Of a DNA stretch of 64,000 bases, positions 60,219 to 64,000 are shown piece by piece. Where the stretch lies: positions 8,089-72,088 of the forward strand of contig DLCG01000024.1 in the NCBI GenBank assembly GCA_002480495.1, written 5' to 3'. The DNA is from Rhodobiaceae bacterium UBA7804. GTDB taxonomy: Bacteria; Pseudomonadota; Alphaproteobacteria; Parvibaculales; Parvibaculaceae. Position 1 is the first letter of the stretch; the number at the start of each line of letters is the position of its first letter. The notes under the pieces are model-generated. The model worked only from the letters and a program-made list of their open reading frames with translations, ran no database searches and was not told the DNA's origin. The translations under genes and the position numbers were made by a program.

Positions 60219-60641
60219 ATGGAAATTGAGCAACCGAAATATCCTCAGCCCGCGACCGTCGATCCGGTCGACGCGGAGTTCTGGAAGCTTTGCCAGGACA
60301 GCGTCCTGCGGTTTCAGCAGTGCAGCCATTGTGATACCTGGCGGTTCCTTCCGCGCTACATGTGCGCAAAATGCGGTTCGCCGGATTACGAGTGGATGCC
60401 GAGCAGCGGGCGCGGGCGCATTTTTTCCTGGACGGTGACCTACCAGCCCTTTCATCCGGCTTTCGCACGCGACGTGCCCTACATAGCTGCGGTCGTGGAA
60501 TTGGAAGAAGGCGTCCGCATGGCGACGCGCTTGCTCGACTGCGACCCGGAGGCAGTTGAACTGGACATGCCTGTGGTCCTTGTCTTCAGGGATATCGGCG
60601 ACGGATTCATGCTTCCGTGTTTCAAACCTGCGCCGAAATAA
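60219..60641 (+). CDS. DUF35 Zn-ribbon/OB-fold protein
   Basis: A 140-residue partner of the thiolase: Zn ribbon CSHCDTWRFLPRYMCAKC and OB fold with GRGRIFSWTVTYQPFHPAF. The ATG at 60219 follows GAGGAGG, so it is well translated. The order thiolase-DUF35-acyl-CoA dehydrogenases echoes the ltp2-chsH2-fadE genes of actinobacterial sterol degradation. Confidence 0.9.
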   Translation: MEIEQPKYPQPATVDPVDAEFWKLCQDSVLRFQQCSHCDTWRFLPRYMCAKCGSPDYEWMPSSGRGRIFSWTVTYQPFHPAFARDVPYIAAVVELEEGVRMATRLLDCDPEAVELDMPVVLVFRDIGDGFMLPCFKPAPK

Positions 60642-60679
60642 AAGCAAAGCCAATCGCATCTACGCATCGGAGATCGAAA

Positions 60680-61873
60680 ATGGATCTGGCATATGGCCCC
60701 AAATACGAGGCCTTCCGGGAAGAGGTCAGGGCGTTCCTGACGAAATACAAGAGTCAGGCGCCTAAGGGTCTCGGTGCTGCCGGGCGCCCGTCTCCCGAAG
60801 CCTGTTCCTGGCAGCAACTGCTGATCCAGCACGGCTATGCCGCGCGGACGATTCCGAAAGACTACGGAGGCTATGGTGCAAAGCCGGATATTCTCGAATC
60901 GCGCATCATCGCGGAGGAATTTTCCGCTGCTCGTGTTCCTTCGGCGTTGCAGAACCAGGGTATCTCCATGCTGGTGCCGACGCTTCTCGAGCTTGGCACC
61001 GAGGAGCAGAAGAAAAAATGGGTGAAGCCGACGCTTCGCGGCGAGGTGGTCTGGTGCCAGGGATATTCCGAGCCTGGTTCCGGTTCGGACCTCGCCAGCC
61101 TTCAGACAAGGGCGACTGTCGATGGCGACGATTTCGTCATCAACGGCCAGAAGATCTGGACCAGCACCGCGCATGAGGCAGACATGATCTTCTGCCTGGT
61201 GCGCACCGAGCCCGACAAGCCGAAGCATGAAGGCATTTCCTATCTGATTTTCTCGATGAAGACGCCCGGCATCGAAGTCCGTCCGCTCACCACCATGACG
61301 GGCCATGCCGAATTCAACGAAGTCTTCTTCACCGATGTGCGCGTGCCGAAGACGCAGATCGTCGGCCAGCGCGGGCAGGGGTGGTTCGTCGCCAACGCAA
61401 CGCTGAAACACGAACGCGGAATGCTGGGCGATCCGGCCGCTATGGAAACCAGGTTCCAGGCCCTTGTCGATCTGATGCACGAGGAGACTGTCGACGGGCA
61501 GCGGGCCATCGACAATCCAATTTTCCGGGACCGCCTGGTAAGGCTTCAGGCAGAACTTGCTGCCATGAAGTTCAATGGGCTCCGGCTGCTGACCAGCGCC
61601 AGCAAGGGTGAGGATCCCGGCTTGGCGCGTCTGATCGTGAAGCTTCAGTCCTGCGAACTTACCCATCAAATATCGGCGCTCGCGATCGACGTCATGGGAG
61701 AGCTTGGCGTTCTCTACGACGACAGCCCCTATCTGCGTAGCCACGGCTCGTGGCAGTGGGGATACATGTTTCAGCTCGGGCTCATCATCGGCGGCGGCAC
61801 GGCGCAGATTCAGAAAAACATTATTTCGGAACGTGGGCTTGGAATGCCGCGCGAACCGAAGCTGGCAAAATAG
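60680..61873 (+). CDS. Acyl-CoA dehydrogenase (large subunit of probable heteromer)
   Basis: A 397-residue FAD acyl-CoA dehydrogenase: WCQGYSEPGSGSDLASLQTRA and GQKIWTSTAHEADM (flavin and CoA contacts). The usual catalytic-Glu stretch YEGT is GGGTAQIQKNIISERG, so this Glu is absent. In steroid-type heterotetramers (ChsE) catalytic and FAD sites are shared with a second subunit, and the next gene looks like that partner. ATG 60680 is preferred over earlier in-frame starts that overlap the DUF35 gene. Confidence 0.9.
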   Translation: MDLAYGPKYEAFREEVRAFLTKYKSQAPKGLGAAGRPSPEACSWQQLLIQHGYAARTIPKDYGGYGAKPDILESRIIAEEFSAARVPSALQNQGISMLVPTLLELGTEEQKKKWVKPTLRGEVVWCQGYSEPGSGSDLASLQTRATVDGDDFVINGQKIWTSTAHEADMIFCLVRTEPDKPKHEGISYLIFSMKTPGIEVRPLTTMTGHAEFNEVFFTDVRVPKTQIVGQRGQGWFVANATLKHERGMLGDPAAMETRFQALVDLMHEETVDGQRAIDNPIFRDRLVRLQAELAAMKFNGLRLLTSASKGEDPGLARLIVKLQSCELTHQISALAIDVMGELGVLYDDSPYLRSHGSWQWGYMFQLGLIIGGGTAQIQKNIISERGLGMPREPKLAK

Positions 61874-61884
61874 GAATTTATCCG

Positions 61885-62970
61885 ATGGAATTTGCATTGT
61901 CGGAAGAGCAGCGCATGTTGCAGGACAGCGTCCGCCGTTTTCTTGAACAGAATTCGCCGCTTGACAAGGTGCGCCTTGCCGCCGGGAACACGCATACCGT
62001 TCAGCGGTCCCTGTGGGCGGGCGCCAGCGAACTGGGTATCCCTGGAATGCTGATTCCGGAAGATTTTGGCGGCATGGGTCTTGGGTTTCTCGACGCGGCG
62101 ATCGTTTACGAGATGTTCGGTCGGTATGTGGCGCCGCTGCCTTTCCTTGGGACCGCCGTCATGGCGCCGCTCGCGCTGATGCTTGCAGGCAGTGAGGCCC
62201 AGCAGGAAAAGTGGCTGCCGAAGATCGCCGCAGGCGAGATTATCGCAGGCGTGGCCGTCACGGAAAGCATCGGCGTCCGCGAAGGTGCCGGCGTGAAGGC
62301 CGGGAAGGGAACGCTCACGGGCAAGGCCCTCTTCGTAGTCGACTGGGCTGAGGCCGATCTCTACATCGTGGCCGACAGCGACCATGGATTTCATCTCGTT
62401 TTGCCCGACGCGAAGGGTTTGTCGCGGCGGGCGCTCAACACCATCGACAAGACCCGATCGGTTGGCGAACTTGTCTTCGATCAGGTCGCGGCTGAGCCAT
62501 TGCCCCGATCCAGCGCCGACGCGGTTGCACGGGTGATAGATGCCGGCAGGGTCATGCTTGCCGCCGACACCCTCGGCGCGGGTCAGATGATGATCGAGAA
62601 GGCGGTCGCTTATGCGGGAGAGCGCAAGCAGTTCGGTCGTGTGATCGGGTCGTTTCAGGCCGTGAAACACCTCTGCGCCGAGATGGCGGCCGCTCTCGAA
62701 CCATCGCGTTCGCTGGTGTGGTATGCGGCCCATGCGCTGGACGAGGTGCCGGACGACGCACGCCTCATGGCATGTCATGCCAAGAGCCATCTGTCGGAAG
62801 TGGGCCGCTTCGTCGCGCGCACCGCGACAGAGGTTCATGGCGGCATGGGCTTCACCGATCTGCTTGGCCTGCATTACTGGTTCAAGCGTATTGGTTTCGA
62901 CCGGCAGTTGCTGGGCGGGCCGGAGCTGGTTCGTCTTGAAGCCGCGCGCTTGCAGGGCTGGGCTGCCTAG
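61885..62970 (+). CDS. Acyl-CoA dehydrogenase (partner subunit)
   Basis: A 361-residue, shorter acyl-CoA dehydrogenase with a weakly conserved FAD loop (GVAVTESIGVREGAGVKAG) and GERKQFGRVIGSFQAVKHLCAEM. The C-terminal EVHGGMGFTDLLGLHYW is present but it ends soon after. Such short subunits pair with a larger one to form alpha2-beta2 enzymes acting on bulky or branched acyl-CoA. It begins 11 bases after the large subunit, which supports co-assembly. Confidence 0.9.
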   Translation: MEFALSEEQRMLQDSVRRFLEQNSPLDKVRLAAGNTHTVQRSLWAGASELGIPGMLIPEDFGGMGLGFLDAAIVYEMFGRYVAPLPFLGTAVMAPLALMLAGSEAQQEKWLPKIAAGEIIAGVAVTESIGVREGAGVKAGKGTLTGKALFVVDWAEADLYIVADSDHGFHLVLPDAKGLSRRALNTIDKTRSVGELVFDQVAAEPLPRSSADAVARVIDAGRVMLAADTLGAGQMMIEKAVAYAGERKQFGRVIGSFQAVKHLCAEMAAALEPSRSLVWYAAHALDEVPDDARLMACHAKSHLSEVGRFVARTATEVHGGMGFTDLLGLHYWFKRIGFDRQLLGGPELVRLEAARLQGWAA

Positions 62971-63074
62971 ACTCCTACCTGGATACCGGGACGCATGGAT
63001 ATGGTTGTCGATGAGTGTTGCCGCGACTCATGGTGCGGTGATATTTGCACCGGCTTGGCAATGGGGAGATACAC

Positions 63075-64000
63075 ATGAATATCGACTTCACGCCGGAGGA
63101 TGAGGCATTTCGCGACGAGGTTCGCGGGTTTATTGCGGCGAACCTTCCGCGGGAATGCGCGGATTCGCCGGCCTTGGGTGTGATGACCGACAAAAGTGTG
63201 GTCAAGCGCTGGCACAAGACGCTTTACGAAAAAGGCTGGGCCGCGCCCGCTTGGCCCGAGGAGTATGGCGGCACGGGATGGAACGCGACGCAGCGGTTTA
63301 TCTTCAACGAGGAAATTGCCAGAGCCAATGCACCGCGTCTGATGCCCTTCGGGCTGACCATGGTCGGCCCGGTGATCTACACCTTCGGCAACGCCGAACA
63401 GAAGAGCCGCCACTTGCAGGGCATACTTTCGGGCGACGTCTGGTGGTGCCAGGGCTATTCCGAACCGGGCGCCGGTTCCGATCTCGCCTCCCTTAAAACG
63501 ACGGCGGCGCGCGACGGCGATCATTACGTCGTCAACGGCCAGAAAATATGGACGTCCTATGCGCATGAGGCCGACTGGATTTTCTGCCTGGTGCGCACCG
63601 AACAGAGCGCCAGGCGGCAGGAAGGGATTTCCTTCCTGCTCATCGACATGAGGACACCCGGTGTCGAAGTGCGTCCGATCATCTCGATCGCCGGTCTGCA
63701 CCATCTCAACGAAGTGTTTTTTACCGACGTCAAGGTGCCTGTGCAAAATCTCATAGGCGAGGAAAACAAGGGTTGGACCTACGCCAAGTACCTGCTTGTC
63801 CACGAGAGAACGAGTATCGGCGGCGTCCCCGAGTCCAAGAAGAAGGCTGCGCATATCCGGGCGATAGCACGAGCGGAGCGGAACGCGGATGGGGGGGCGT
63901 TGATGGACGATCCCGCGTTCCAGCGCAAACTCGCCGAGATAGAAGTCAGGCTCACCAGTCTCGAATACATGAATCTGCGGATTCTCGCCGATGCGGCGGC
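63075..64000 (+). CDS. Acyl-CoA dehydrogenase (3' end beyond window)
   Basis: A further large-type acyl-CoA dehydrogenase, close to the one at 60680: WWCQGYSEPGAGSDLASLKTTAA and GQKIWTSYAHEADWIFC. The 308 visible codons have no stop. GGGAG precedes ATG 63075. By analogy to the preceding pair, a short partner subunit may follow outside the window. Confidence 0.92.
   Translation, partial: MNIDFTPEDEAFRDEVRGFIAANLPRECADSPALGVMTDKSVVKRWHKTLYEKGWAAPAWPEEYGGTGWNATQRFIFNEEIARANAPRLMPFGLTMVGPVIYTFGNAEQKSRHLQGILSGDVWWCQGYSEPGAGSDLASLKTTAARDGDHYVVNGQKIWTSYAHEADWIFCLVRTEQSARRQEGISFLLIDMRTPGVEVRPIISIAGLHHLNEVFFTDVKVPVQNLIGEENKGWTYAKYLLVHERTSIGGVPESKKKAAHIRAIARAERNADGGALMDDPAFQRKLAEIEVRLTSLEYMNLRILADAA

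Noticed and set aside
1..64000. CRISPR arrays, rRNA, prophage or conjugation genes
   Set aside because: No regularly spaced direct repeats, rRNA-like stretches, phage structural genes or relaxase/T4SS genes were found by reading.

Overview
The window reads as chromosome (or a large replicon) of a GC-rich alphaproteobacterium that degrades hydrocarbons. Three CYP153-type P450s, an alicyclic-acid ring-opening set and steroid-igr-like acyl-CoA genes fit a Parvibaculum-, rhizobial- or sphingomonad-like degrader. The genus cannot be fixed from the sequence alone. Both edges cut genes: a P1B ATPase at the left and an acyl-CoA dehydrogenase at the right.

Bases 1-10287 hold metal resistance. A minus-strand operon led by a CueR-like MerR regulator (5531 down to 1) encodes two CcdA-like membrane proteins, a free HMA metallochaperone, a secreted alpha-helical protein and a P1B ATPase with YPC in place of CPC. 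Next to it is a full mercury operon, merR divergent from merT-merP-merF-merA, extended by a small membrane protein and a second flavin disulfide reductase. Both promoters have recognisable MerR-type architecture.

Bases 10288-16492 are an accessory stretch: an IS3-family remnant, an MFS transporter, a universal stress protein and a MarR-EmrA-EmrB efflux cassette. Bases 16392-21974 hold the least familiar locus: a TPR lipoprotein carrying a secretin core, a secreted 400-residue protein of no family I recognise, and a divergent NarL-type response regulator with a 7TM histidine kinase. A NarL-like 7-2-7 inverted repeat lies in the shared promoter region.

From 22.4 kb to the right edge is a catabolic cluster of about 41 kb. 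It contains acyl-CoA ligases (one AliA-like); AliB-, BadK-, BadH- and BadI-like enzymes that would take cyclohexanecarboxyl-CoA to pimeloyl-CoA; three CYP153 P450s with one ferredoxin; a Rieske oxygenase; a Baeyer-Villiger monooxygenase; an LLM flavoprotein; a nitronate-monooxygenase-like flavoprotein; two amidohydrolases; FadH- and MaoC-type enzymes; and two cysteine-less thiolase/DUF35 pairs, the second followed by acyl-CoA dehydrogenases in an order like the actinobacterial igr operon. A coherent reading is: CYP153 oxidises an alkyl or terpenoid side chain, CoA ligases activate the acid, acyl-CoA dehydrogenases with hydratases and thiolase-like lyases shorten it, and the Ali/Bad enzymes open the ring. 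TetR, GntR and IclR regulators are interspersed. A 16-bp AT-rich palindrome recurs before several catabolic genes. Gene scars (Rieske/pdxA, LLM, ferredoxin) show that the cluster has been rearranged.
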